13,518 nucleotides of DNA. It comes from Nitrospinota bacterium. Lineage in GTDB: Bacteria > Nitrospinota > Nitrospinia > UBA9942. A program made the position numbers and the translations under genes. This document shows positions 6,392 through 13,337 of the stretch, one piece after another. Position 1 is the first letter of the stretch. Each line of letters opens with the position of its first letter. The notes beneath the pieces were generated by a model, which worked only from the letters and a program-made list of their open reading frames with translations, did no database searches and had not been told where the DNA came from. The stretch is from positions 1 to 13,518 of the forward strand of contig JACRGN010000310.1 in NCBI GenBank assembly GCA_016234205.1, in the 5' to 3' direction.

Positions 6392-7753
6392 ATGCAGACA
6401 TTAGCCGAAAGATTTGCCACATACACATTCTCTCTATATTATGAAGACCTCACCAAAGAGGTAGTCCATGAGGTAAAACGTCGTGTCATAGACTCTATAG
6501 GGTGTGCCTTTGGGGCATATCACAGTGAGCCTGTCAAAATAGTTAGAGAGGTGGTAGGATTAAAAGAAAACTCCTATGGTGCAACTATTCTCGGGACAGG
6601 AAAAAGGACATCCCCTGAATTAGCCACCTTTGTCAATGGCACAATGATTCGTTATCTTGATTATAATGATACCTATCTCTCCAAAGAACCTGCCCATCCA
6701 AGTGATAATATCTCTACAGCCTTTGCTATAGCAGAGACAGAAAGGGCTAATGGCAAGGAGTTGATAACTGCCATTGTTATTGGTTATGAAATACAGTGCA
6801 GGTTATGCGATGCCGCATCTATAAGGAATAGAGGCTGGGACCATGTTACATATGGGGCATTTTCAAGCGGGCTTGTAGCTGCAAAATTAATGAACCTGAG
6901 TGTAGAGCAGACTGTTCATACCCTTGGACTTTCAGGTGTTGCAAATATAGCCATGAGGCAGACGAGGGTGGGTGAACTGTCAATGTGGAAGGGATGTGCC
7001 TTTGGCAATACGGCAAGAAATGCTGTATTCGCTGCAATACTGGCAAGACATGGAATGACAGGACCTGCCCCGATATTTGAGGGGGAGAAGGGTTTTATGA
7101 AATTAGTATCAGGTCCATTTAAACTTGAAGAATTCGGCGGGATGGAAAAACCGTTTAAGATACTGGATACCTATATAAAGTTCTACCCTGTTGAATACCA
7201 CGCACAGAGTGCCGTAGAAGCTGCCCTGAGGCTTAAGGATGAGATAAGGGATATTGACACAATAGAATCCATAGAGGTTAAGACATTTGATGCCTGCTAT
7301 GAGATTATAGGCTCAGGGATGGAGAAGTGGAACCCTAAGACAAGGGAGACTGCTGACCACAGTCTCCCATACTGTATAGCCGTCGCATTGGCAGATGGGG
7401 AGGTGGGATTAGACCAGTTTTCAGAAGGAAGGATAAAAGACCCAATGTTGCACAAATTAATGGGGAAGATTAAAATTAGCCGTGATGCTGGTTTAAATAG
7501 ACAATATCCAGAGGCAATGCCAAATCTGATTGAGATTATTACAAAGGATGGGAAGAAATTTTCAAAGATGATTACCCATCCCAAAGGACATCCAAAAAAC
7601 CCGATGACAGATAAAGAAGTGGAGGCGAAGTTCAGGGCTATGGCAACAGGTCTTCTTTCCACAGGACAGGCAAATGAAATTCTCAATAAACTCTGGCATC
7701 TGGAGGATATAAATGATGTAAGGGAAATAATGTCAACCCTTGTTATAACCTGA
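6392..7753 (+). CDS. prpD: MmgE/PrpD family, probable 2-methylcitrate dehydratase
   Basis: 453 residues. ATG 6392 is chosen because it gives MQTLAERFATYTFSLYYEDL, the usual PrpD N-terminus, with AGGTG 5 nt upstream; an earlier TTG at 6356 would overlap porB. Family features include RRVIDSIGCAFGAYHSEP, YLDYNDTYLSKEPAHPSDN, GWDHVTYGAFSSG, the MWKGCAFGNTARNAVF stretch, a KFYPVEYHAQSAVEA segment, and ADHSLPYCIAVALADG in the second domain. PrpD dehydrates 2-methylcitrate to 2-methyl-cis-aconitate in propionate breakdown. The MmgE/PrpD superfamily also contains aconitate decarboxylases and other enzymes, so substrate is inferred. The prpB gene 2.5 kb downstream strengthens the methylcitrate reading. 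Confidence 0.85.
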   Translation: MQTLAERFATYTFSLYYEDLTKEVVHEVKRRVIDSIGCAFGAYHSEPVKIVREVVGLKENSYGATILGTGKRTSPELATFVNGTMIRYLDYNDTYLSKEPAHPSDNISTAFAIAETERANGKELITAIVIGYEIQCRLCDAASIRNRGWDHVTYGAFSSGLVAAKLMNLSVEQTVHTLGLSGVANIAMRQTRVGELSMWKGCAFGNTARNAVFAAILARHGMTGPAPIFEGEKGFMKLVSGPFKLEEFGGMEKPFKILDTYIKFYPVEYHAQSAVEAALRLKDEIRDIDTIESIEVKTFDACYEIIGSGMEKWNPKTRETADHSLPYCIAVALADGEVGLDQFSEGRIKDPMLHKLMGKIKISRDAGLNRQYPEAMPNLIEIITKDGKKFSKMITHPKGHPKNPMTDKEVEAKFRAMATGLLSTGQANEILNKLWHLEDINDVREIMSTLVIT

Positions 7754-7789
7754 TGCCTTTATGATGTGCAATAATCAGTAATATTCCTT

Positions 7790-7818
7790 TTGACAACACA
7801 GTAAATTTGAGCAATAAT
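7790..7818 (+). promoter_or_regulatory. Candidate promoter of the accessory stretch
   Basis: TTGACA at 7790-7795 and AATAAT at 7813-7818 have a 17-nt spacer; the -10 differs from consensus at one position. It lies between prpD and the lipoprotein gene and could drive the latter with a 5' leader of about 120 nt. No other strong signal is seen in 7754-7946. Confidence 0.45.
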
Positions 7819-7946
7819 TTGACCAAAAATAGTGGGGTATCCGAAATTATTTAGATATGAACGAGATATTCATTACAGGCATGAAAGTAAATACATATAA
7901 AATGACTATCTATTTTTAATAAACAATGATTACGCAGGAGATTAAT

Positions 7947-8451
7947 ATGAGAAAAACGATTATTCTATTTGTTTTATTCATTCTTGGATGTGCACAAAGT
8001 GTTATTGTTACGCCTTCTCCAATTGTCTTCCCTAATACCGTGCTTACAGAATGGGAAGGACAGAATATTCAAATTACAGTTCTTGATTATAGACCTGATG
8101 AAGCGGTAAAAGTCAATGTAAGTTCAAGTATTATAGATACACTTAGGCAGTCAAATAGAAAAGTGAATTGGCAATCTATATCTAATCCTAATCTTATAAA
8201 ATTGGATAACCCATTTCTCACAACATGCTAGACACAATTAATTTGACAGTGCCAAGATTATTAATTCTGAATCAACTTTTAGTTCAGGGAATTGGTTGGG
8301 TCATGTTAAATTTGATTTAGAAACAAACAGGAATAAGTTTACTATTGAAAAATTTGTTACTCTCAGTAATCTCTGGGGTTATAAAAGTGGGGCAGATGCT
8401 TTGCAAAAAGCTTTTGAACAGGCGATGTCAGAATTAATATCGAAACTATAA
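7947..8451 (+). pseudogene. Broken lipoprotein gene
   Basis: The start is ATG 7947, with AGGAG at 7936-7940 six nt upstream. The N-terminus is a lipoprotein signal peptide: MRKTIILFVLFILGCAQS, with lipobox ILGC, so the mature protein would be anchored by the cysteine to a membrane. Frame 7947 stops at 8229-8231. Coding-like sequence then continues: from about 8222 in another frame (NMLDTINLTV), and from 8242 in a third frame (DSAKIINSES through ALQKAFEQAMSELISKL, stop 8449-8451). At least two lesions are needed to read one protein of about 165 residues. I infer decay, or less likely sequencing errors in this contig. I do not recognise the family. The C-terminal half (SSGNWLGHVKFDLETNR) looks like a soluble beta-rich domain. 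Confidence 0.55.
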
Positions 8452-8505
8452 GCTATTTTTACAGCACTTAAATAAATATGACGGTTTTTAAGATTCATGC
8501 AACGA

Positions 8506-8621
8506 CAGATAACAAAAGATTGACGTCAACAACCCTTCGGGAAATCGGCAGGCTTAATTTTTATATTTTTATAAGAAATAAGTCTGCCGACTTCTCCAAT
8601 CCTAACCGTTGTGCGATATTT
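8506..8621. repeat. Cassette-boundary-like site 1 with long hairpin
   Basis: The block runs from CAGATAACA (8506-8514) to GCGATATTT (8613-8621); the same two sequences bound site 3 at 10147-10233. In between lies an imperfect hairpin of roughly 19 bp: TCGGCAGGCTTA (8545-8556) pairs with TAAGTCTGCCGA (8579-8590) with one mismatch, and the stem extends outward through GAA/TTC, around an AT-rich loop. TTGACGTCAA at 8520-8529 is an extra palindrome. The near-3' sequence CCGTTGTGC is loosely like an integron attC end but does not fit GTTRRRY. It fills most of the space between the broken lipoprotein gene and the HEPN-like gene. Confidence 0.5.
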
Positions 8622-8645
8622 GAATAATGGTCGAAGGACATTTTC

Positions 8646-9383
8646 ATGGAGTATGTTGAGCTAATCAAAGAGACAGTCCATATTAAAGATAGCATATCAA
8701 TTAAAATTCTAAAATATTTCTCTATACAACATATTCAGTCTGCTGCTTTGTTTGCCAGGCATGCCTATAGTATAGAAAAAAATTATGATGGAGTTTTTTC
8801 AGATGAACTTTTTTCTCATCATAGCTCATATGTTACGGGTTCAATTTTATCTTCTGTGTTTTTTCTTGAAGCTACAATAAACGAGTTATTTGCCGATACT
8901 GTGGAATCAAATTCTAAAATAGTCCAAAAACTAAATCAGGCAACCATTCAACTAATGGCAAAAATGTGGAAGTTGGGCGTTCCTCGCACAGCTAATTTTA
9001 AGATTTTGCAAAAGTATCAAATCGCCTTGGGATTGGCTCAAAATAAAATATTTGACCCGGGGGCTTCACCCTATCAGGATGTAAATTTGTTGGTTAAATT
9101 AAGAAATGATTTAGTCCATTATGAACCTGAATCGGTTAAAAGTCCGTCGAGTGACGACTTCGGAGCCGGTGATATCCATAGATATGAAAAAATGTTAAGA
9201 GGGAAGTTTTTAGCTAATCCACTAACTGGTCAAGGCAACCCTTTTTACCCCGACAAGTGCTTAGGTCATGGTTGTGCTGAGTGGGCGGTTAATTCAAGTG
9301 TAAAATTTGTTGATGCCTTTTTCTCAAGAATGGGCTTGGTGTCACCTTATGACCATGTTCGTGATAGGCTTAATACAAAGTAA
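8646..9383 (+). CDS. HEPN-like protein of unknown function
   Basis: 245 residues. AAGGA at 8634-8638 is 7 nt before ATG 8646. The central part is all-helical, and residues 149-159 read LVKLRNDLVHY. This contains R153-N154 and H158, the RNxxxH signature of HEPN domains, which are often RNases in toxin, defence or abortive-infection proteins. An upstream helix with SVFFLEATINELF (70-82) fits the first long HEPN helix seen in such proteins. The C-terminal 80 residues (PYPDKCLGH-like region, CAEWAVNSSVKFVDAFF) do not match anything I know. No antitoxin-like partner gene is directly adjacent, so it may be a stand-alone factor. The neighbouring sites and a ParE module suggest a mobile accessory unit. 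Function as a nuclease is inference only. Confidence 0.55.
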   Translation: MEYVELIKETVHIKDSISIKILKYFSIQHIQSAALFARHAYSIEKNYDGVFSDELFSHHSSYVTGSILSSVFFLEATINELFADTVESNSKIVQKLNQATIQLMAKMWKLGVPRTANFKILQKYQIALGLAQNKIFDPGASPYQDVNLLVKLRNDLVHYEPESVKSPSSDDFGAGDIHRYEKMLRGKFLANPLTGQGNPFYPDKCLGHGCAEWAVNSSVKFVDAFFSRMGLVSPYDHVRDRLNTK

Positions 9384-9395
9384 ATGTTTATAAAG

Positions 9396-9526
9396 TAATA
9401 CAAACGCAATAGATATGTTGATAAAAAGTTATTCTAAAAATCCCCCTTAATCCCCCTCTGTTTCCCCCTCTTTGACAAAGAGGGGTTAGGGGAGATTTTG
9501 TAAATATATTTAATTCGTTTGTATTA
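9396..9526. repeat. Nested inverted repeat with C-rich core, family C
   Basis: TAATACAAACG (9396-9406) and CGTTTGTATTA (9516-9526) are perfect 11-bp inverted repeats. Between them is a C-rich/G-rich inverted repeat, about 9436-9460 against 9476-9499, in which CCCCTCTTTG (9465-9474) and CAAAGAGGGG (9476-9485) form a 10-bp stem with a one-base gap. The AATCCCCCTTAATCCCCCT motif type is widespread among bacterial REP/MITE-like intergenic repeats. The outer arms may be terminal repeats of a small non-autonomous element. It accounts for most of the gap between the HEPN-like gene and the next TA pair. Confidence 0.7.
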
Positions 9527-9577
9527 GTATCCTGCAATATATGTAAATAGGGACATCGACCATTTTTTACTAAAAGT

Positions 9578-9606
9578 GCCCGCAAAGGCAGATAATATGT
9601 TAGAAT
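9578..9606. repeat. Cassette-boundary-like site 2 (short copy)
   Basis: GCCCGCA (9578-9584), four bases, then CAGATAA (9589-9595). This same spaced pair occurs at 10136-10153 upstream of the hairpin of site 3. Here no hairpin or GCGATATTT end follows; ATGTTAGAATAAA comes next instead, then the ribosome-binding site of the TA pair. It may be a truncated or rearranged site. Confidence 0.4.
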
Positions 9607-9630
9607 AAAAAATAAAAGGAGGTGGTTTGA

Positions 9631-9816
9631 ATGCCAACTATTAAAGAATTAGTTATGTCAATGGTTAAAAAGATGCCCGAAAACGCAACCTTAGAGGACA
9701 TAATGGAATCACTTTATGTAAAGCAGAAAATATTGAAAGGGCAAAAGCAGTTAGAAACGGGTCAGTTCTATACACACGAAGAAGCAAAGGAAATTATGAA
9801 AGAATGGCTAAAATAA
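9631..9816 (+). CDS. Small antitoxin paired with ParE-like toxin
   Basis: 61 residues. AGGAGGTG (9617-9624) lies 6 nt before the ATG, a near-ideal ribosome-binding site. The sequence MPTIKELVMSMVKKMPENATLEDIMESLYVKQKIL is the usual layout of small helical antitoxins of ParE/RelE pairs, with a TLEDIMESLY helix and a C-terminal YTHEEAKEIMKEWL motif. A named subfamily cannot be assigned. It overlaps the toxin start by 13 nt. It would neutralise the toxin by binding it; DNA-binding capacity is not obvious in so short a protein. Confidence 0.8.
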   Translation: MPTIKELVMSMVKKMPENATLEDIMESLYVKQKILKGQKQLETGQFYTHEEAKEIMKEWLK

Positions 9817-10109
9817 AATGGTCTAAAGATTCGCTTGATGACCTGAAAGAAATCTGTCAATTCATCGCTTTAGACTCCCCATATTACGCGAAACTATTTA
9901 ACGACAGAATTTTTGAGATGGTTGAACATCTTGAATTATTTCCTGAGATTGGAAGGCGTGTTCCGGAATCAGATGACCCTTCAATTAGAGAATTAATCTA
10001 TAAGAACTACCGAATCGTTTACCAGATTAAAGAAGGATATTTAGAAATTATCACAATAATTCATGGGAGCAGGTTACTAAAGTTAAAGCCATCAAGTTCT
10101 AACAATTAA
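9804..10109 (+). CDS. ParE/RelE-family toxin
   Basis: 101 residues. The ATG overlaps the end of the antitoxin gene, giving translational coupling. Typical ParE features are IKWSKDSLDDLKEICQFIALDS at the N-terminus (W-S/T-K-x-A/S-L-x-D-L), PEIGRRVPE, then SIRELIYKNYRIVYQIKEG, and IITIIHGSRLL at the C-terminus. ParE proteins generally poison DNA gyrase, while RelE relatives cut mRNA on ribosomes. This sequence groups by pattern with ParE, but target choice cannot be settled here. The RELIYKNYRIVYQI strand and the HGSR end are well preserved, suggesting the module is functional. Confidence 0.85.
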   Translation: MAKIKWSKDSLDDLKEICQFIALDSPYYAKLFNDRIFEMVEHLELFPEIGRRVPESDDPSIRELIYKNYRIVYQIKEGYLEIITIIHGSRLLKLKPSSSNN

Positions 10110-10135
10110 GAAAAGAAAGGCAAAATATTAACCTT

Positions 10136-10233
10136 GCCCGCACCGCCAGATAACACATTGCAAAAGACTTACATCCAAACACTTCAGGCTTCTTTTGCAG
10201 TGGAACTGTTATCTACCAAAGTCAGCGATATTT
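10136..10233. repeat. Cassette-boundary-like site 3 with two-step hairpin
   Basis: GCCCGCA (10136-10142), four bases, then CAGATAACA (10147-10155). AGATAACA pairs perfectly with TGTTATCT (10207-10214), and TGCAAAAG (10159-10166) pairs perfectly with CTTTTGCA (10192-10199). The internal loop is 3 nt on one side and 7 nt on the other; the terminal loop is 25 nt. The block ends with GCGATATTT at 10225-10233, as in site 1. This two-stem architecture resembles integron attC hairpins, but the core GTTATCT does not obey GTTRRRY. It immediately follows the ParE toxin gene. 10234-10305 holds nothing else I can name. Confidence 0.5.
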
Positions 10234-10305
10234 ATTTATGTCTAATCAAAATGTTTGTGAAATAATATCTTACATTTAGAAAGAAGACCCTTATTTGTTA
10301 AATTT

Positions 10306-11166
10306 ATGAATACATATTCAAAGCCTGCTATTTTCAGACAGCTCATTAAAAAAGGCACAGTAGTTATGCCGGGGGCATTTAATGCTGCTACAGCCCTGCT
10401 TATAGAAAAAATCGGTTTTGGTGCAGTCTATATTTCAGGGGCAGGGTTGTCCAATGGTATGGCAGGTGTCCCTGACATCGGTTTACTAACCATGACAGAG
10501 GTTGTCCAGCAGGCAGGCTATATTGCCAGTGCTGTCAATATCCCTGCCATAGCAGATGCAGATACAGGTTTCGGGGATTTACCGAATATAGCAAGGACAG
10601 TGAGGGCATTTGAGAGTGTGGGAGTTGCAGGTATACACATAGAGGATCAGGAATTCCCAAAGAGATGTGGCCACCTTCCGGGGAAAAAAGTAATTCCTGC
10701 TCAAGACATGGAAGAAAAAATAAGGATAGCCTGTGATGCAAGAGAGAACCCTGATTTTCTGATTATAGTTAGGACAGATTCAAGGGCAATTAATGGTCTT
10801 GAATATGCGATAGAAAGGACAAACCGATATATAAAGGCAGGTGCCGATGTAATCTTCCCCGAGGCACTGGAGTCAAAAAGGGAGTTTGAGATATTTGCAA
10901 AAGAGATAAGGACTCCACTCATGGCAAATATGACGGAGTTCGGTAAAACCCCATATATATCTGTTAGAGAGTTTGAAGAGATGGGTTATTCCATTGTCAT
11001 CTTCCCTCTGAGCGCCTTCAGAGTAGCTATGAAGGCAATGGAGGAGGCATTGACAGAATTAAAGAAAAGCGGCACCCAGAAAGGGTTCATTGACAGGATG
11101 CAGACACGGGAGGAACTTTATAAGCTTTTGAGATATGAACCAGGAAAAACATGGACAAAGATATAA
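10306..11166 (+). CDS. prpB: 2-methylisocitrate lyase (isocitrate lyase/PEP mutase family)
   Basis: 286 residues. The sequence follows the PrpB pattern throughout: GFGAVYISGAGLSNG near 37-51, the ADADTGFGD motif (83-91), HIEDQEFPKRCGH with catalytic KRCGH at 119-123, RTDSRA, VIFPEALES, MANMTEFGKTP (207-216), FPLSAFR (233-239) and the C-terminal GTQKGFIDRMQTREELY. It should split 2-methylisocitrate into pyruvate and succinate in the cytoplasm. Close relatives such as carboxyphosphonoenolpyruvate mutase differ in these segments, and the MQTREELY tail in particular points to PrpB. No ribosome-binding site is visible before ATG 10306. Together with PrpD it indicates propionyl-CoA breakdown, and its pyruvate could supply the POR enzyme. 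Confidence 0.88.
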   Translation: MNTYSKPAIFRQLIKKGTVVMPGAFNAATALLIEKIGFGAVYISGAGLSNGMAGVPDIGLLTMTEVVQQAGYIASAVNIPAIADADTGFGDLPNIARTVRAFESVGVAGIHIEDQEFPKRCGHLPGKKVIPAQDMEEKIRIACDARENPDFLIIVRTDSRAINGLEYAIERTNRYIKAGADVIFPEALESKREFEIFAKEIRTPLMANMTEFGKTPYISVREFEEMGYSIVIFPLSAFRVAMKAMEEALTELKKSGTQKGFIDRMQTREELYKLLRYEPGKTWTKI

Positions 11167-11172
11167 TTTTAA

Positions 11173-11249
11173 CCACGAATTTGCACGAATATTTACGAAT
11201 TAAAGAAAAGATTTTTTAAAAATTAGTGTTAATTCGTGTTCATTAGTGG
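11173..11249. repeat. Inverted repeat, family B, complete copy
   Basis: Left arm 11173-11201 has a 10-bp period of ACGAAT units (CCACGAATTTGCACGAAT, then ATTTACGAATT). Right arm 11221-11249 is its imperfect inverse, matching 20 of 29 positions. A short AT-rich core sits between. The element fills the space between prpB and the MBL gene; its right end, GTGG, lies 26 nt before the MBL start codon. Confidence 0.75.
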
Positions 11250-11260
11250 CTAAAGATTTT

Positions 11261-11266
11261 TATAAT
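11261..11266 (+). promoter_or_regulatory. Candidate -10 box for a leaderless MBL transcript
   Basis: TATAAT is a perfect -10 hexamer whose end is 8 nt from ATG 11275, so transcription would start at or next to the start codon. No Shine-Dalgarno exists there, which fits a leaderless mRNA. The -35 region, within the right arm of repeat B, matches consensus poorly. Confidence 0.35.
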
Positions 11267-11274
11267 TCCCTAAA

Positions 11275-12111
11275 ATGAAATTCGGTCAGATGGAGCTTCA
11301 TATTATAAGTGATGGCGAGTTCAGTCTGGATGGCGGGAGTATGTTTGGCGTAGTGCCAAAGACCCTGTGGGAAAAGTTAAAACCATCAGATGAACTGAAC
11401 AGGATAAGGCTGGGGCTTAACTCTCTTCTGATAAAACACCTTAGAAAAAATATTATAATTGACACGGGCATCGGGACAAAGATTGATAAAAGGGATATTG
11501 AGTTATACGATATTAGAAGGAAGAATTCTTTTATAGAACAACTAAAAGACCTATATTTAAAACCTGAACATATTGATTATGTAATTCTTACGCACCTCCA
11601 TCTTGACCATTGCGGGGGCTGTACATATATTGATTCAAGGGGTATCTTAAAGCCAACCTTCCCCAATGCCATCCACATAGTTCAGAGGAGAGACTGGGAG
11701 GATGCAAATAATACAAATATCAGGACAAGAGCATCCTATCTAAAAGAGGATTTTATCCCGCTCAAAGAGGCAGGGTTATTCAAATTTGTAAATGGGAGAG
11801 AAGAGATTATGCCAGGAATATCTGTGGAGAGGACAGGGGGACATTGTGATGGACATCAGATTGTCTTTTTTGAATCCGAAGGGAATAAGGGAGTCTATCT
11901 CGGAGACCTCATACCGACTACAGCCCATCTAAAGCCCAACTGGACAATGGGATGGGACCTATATCCATTGGAGGTTATTAATAAAAAAGTGATATTATTG
12001 GATGAGGCATACTGCTATAATTATCTCCTAATATGGGAGCATGAGGATGAAATCCCATGGGGATACATACAAAAGGACGAGAAGGGTTACAAGGTAATAA
12101 AAAAGCAGTAG
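11275..12111 (+). CDS. MBL-fold metallo-hydrolase
   Basis: 278 residues. The full metal-binding set is present: THLHLDH with H107, H109, D111, H112; H190 in TGGHCDGH; D211 in YLGDLIPT; H256 in LIWEHE. These bind two metal ions, usually zinc. An early IIDTGIGTK (61-69) is also typical. The overall pattern (GHCDGHQIVFFE, then a C-terminal WEHEDEIPWG) resembles the N-acyl-homoserine-lactonase/YtnP-like subgroup, but many members hydrolyse other lactones or thioesters, so the substrate is open. A role in hydrolysing acyl-CoA would fit the neighbouring acyl-CoA dehydrogenase, but this is inference. The stop codon forms the first bases of a hairpin and is followed by a family B half repeat. Confidence 0.85.
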   Translation: MKFGQMELHIISDGEFSLDGGSMFGVVPKTLWEKLKPSDELNRIRLGLNSLLIKHLRKNIIIDTGIGTKIDKRDIELYDIRRKNSFIEQLKDLYLKPEHIDYVILTHLHLDHCGGCTYIDSRGILKPTFPNAIHIVQRRDWEDANNTNIRTRASYLKEDFIPLKEAGLFKFVNGREEIMPGISVERTGGHCDGHQIVFFESEGNKGVYLGDLIPTTAHLKPNWTMGWDLYPLEVINKKVILLDEAYCYNYLLIWEHEDEIPWGYIQKDEKGYKVIKKQ

Positions 12112-12164
12112 GCAGTAAGCAGTAAAAAAATCTACTGCCTATTAATTCGTGTCCATTCGTGGCT
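12109..12164. repeat. Hairpin plus right half of a family B repeat
   Basis: TAGGCAGTA (12109-12117, including the MBL stop codon) pairs perfectly with TACTGCCTA (12133-12141) around a 15-nt loop. The right arm of a family B element follows: TTAATTCGTGTCCATTCGTG, then GCT. No left arm is present, since that position is MBL coding sequence. The element ends 18 nt before the acyl-CoA dehydrogenase start and contains a GTG that could be mistaken for its start. Confidence 0.7.
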
Positions 12165-12182
12165 AAATTTTCCTTGTATATT

Positions 12183-13337
12183 ATGAATTTTTATCTCACT
12201 GAAGAACAGAAGATGATACAGCAACTGACAAGGAAGTTTGCCAGTGATAAGATAAGACCTCTGTCAGAGAAGATAGATACAACCGGCGATATCCCCTCCC
12301 ATTTGATAAATGAAATGGCGGGGCTGGGGCTTATGGGTATTACAATCCCGGAAGAATACAGTGGTGGAGGGATGGATACGGTCTGTTATGTCATTGCAAT
12401 GGAGGAGATTGCAAGTGCCTGTGCCTCCACATCCACTATTGTAACAGTAAATAACTCACTTGTCTGTGAGCCTATCTTTCGCTATGGGACAGAAGGGCAA
12501 AAGAAGAAATTTTTAACCCCTCTGGCGAAAGGTGAAATACTCGGCTGTTTTGCCCTTACAGAGGCAGGGGCAGGCTCGGATGTATCAGCCATAAATACCT
12601 CTGCCGTCAAAGAAGGTGATGAGTATATCCTCAATGGCTCAAAACTCTTTGTCTCCAATGGCAAGAGGGCACAGGTAGTTATAGTATTTGCAGTGACCAA
12701 CGCCGGTAAGGGACATAAAGGGATAAGTGCCTTTATTGTTGAAAAGAAAACTCCGGGACTATCCATTGGAAGAGTGGAGGAAAAATTGGGGATTAAAGGC
12801 TCTGAGACTGTAGAGCTAATCTTTGAGAGGTGTCGTATCCCGAAAGAAAATTTATTGAGACAGGAAGGGGATGGATTTAAGATAGCTATGAATACCCTTG
12901 ATATGGGGAGGATAGGTATAGCGGCACAATCACTTGGGATTGCACAGGCATGTCTTGATGAGGCTACTAAATATTCCAAGGAAAGGGTTCAGTTCGGTAA
13001 GCCTATTGCCCAATTACAGGCAATTCAATTTATGATTGCCGATATGTCAATGGAGATTGAGGCAGCAAGGCTCCTTACTTACAGGGCTGCATATATGAAG
13101 GACAAGGGACTTGAATTTATAAAAGAGACATCTATGGCAAAGCTCTATGCATCAGAGGCGGCTAACAGGTGTGCCTACAAGGCACTCCAGATTCACGGCG
13201 GCTATGGTTACACAAAAGATTTCCCTCTTGAGAGATATTACAGAGATGCCAGGGTTACAACCATCTATGAGGGGACTTCAGAGATTCAGAGATTGACCAT
13301 TGCAAAGGAGCTGTTAAAAGAACAAAAACCTGATTAG
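12183..13337 (+). CDS. Short-chain acyl-CoA dehydrogenase
   Basis: 384 residues from ATG 12183, which gives MNFYLTEEQKMIQQ, the usual N-terminus; the GTG at 12159 lies inside the repeat and is rejected. Signatures: GCFALTEAGAGSDVS (121-135) contacting FAD and substrate, LNGSKLFVSNG (150-160), RVQFGKPIAQLQAIQF (268-283), and the C-terminal HGGYGYTKDFPLERYYRDAR followed by IYEGTSEIQR (361-370). E363 is the expected catalytic base as in butyryl/short-chain enzymes. It oxidises acyl-CoA to enoyl-CoA using FAD, passing electrons normally to an electron-transfer flavoprotein, which is not encoded in the window. Exact chain length cannot be read. The gene has no Shine-Dalgarno. Its TAG stop overlaps the start of repeat A2. 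Confidence 0.92.
   Translation: MNFYLTEEQKMIQQLTRKFASDKIRPLSEKIDTTGDIPSHLINEMAGLGLMGITIPEEYSGGGMDTVCYVIAMEEIASACASTSTIVTVNNSLVCEPIFRYGTEGQKKKFLTPLAKGEILGCFALTEAGAGSDVSAINTSAVKEGDEYILNGSKLFVSNGKRAQVVIVFAVTNAGKGHKGISAFIVEKKTPGLSIGRVEEKLGIKGSETVELIFERCRIPKENLLRQEGDGFKIAMNTLDMGRIGIAAQSLGIAQACLDEATKYSKERVQFGKPIAQLQAIQFMIADMSMEIEAARLLTYRAAYMKDKGLEFIKETSMAKLYASEAANRCAYKALQIHGGYGYTKDFPLERYYRDARVTTIYEGTSEIQRLTIAKELLKEQKPD

Noticed and set aside
9388..9585. Open frame on the - strand across the family C repeat
   Set aside because: It is a translation of the C-rich repeat (the PLTPLCQRGG-type string common to such repeats), not a gene.
8506..10233. Canonical integron attC array
   Set aside because: The sites lack GTTRRRY/RYYYAAC cores and no integrase is in the window, so only a cassette-like finding is reported.
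12159..12182. GTG 12159 as start of the acyl-CoA dehydrogenase
   Set aside because: The eight added residues come from repeat sequence; the family N-terminus begins at ATG 12183.
12482..12979. Open frame of 165 codons on the - strand inside the acyl-CoA dehydrogenase gene
   Set aside because: Shadow of a strongly conserved gene; its serine/proline-rich product has no recognisable domain.
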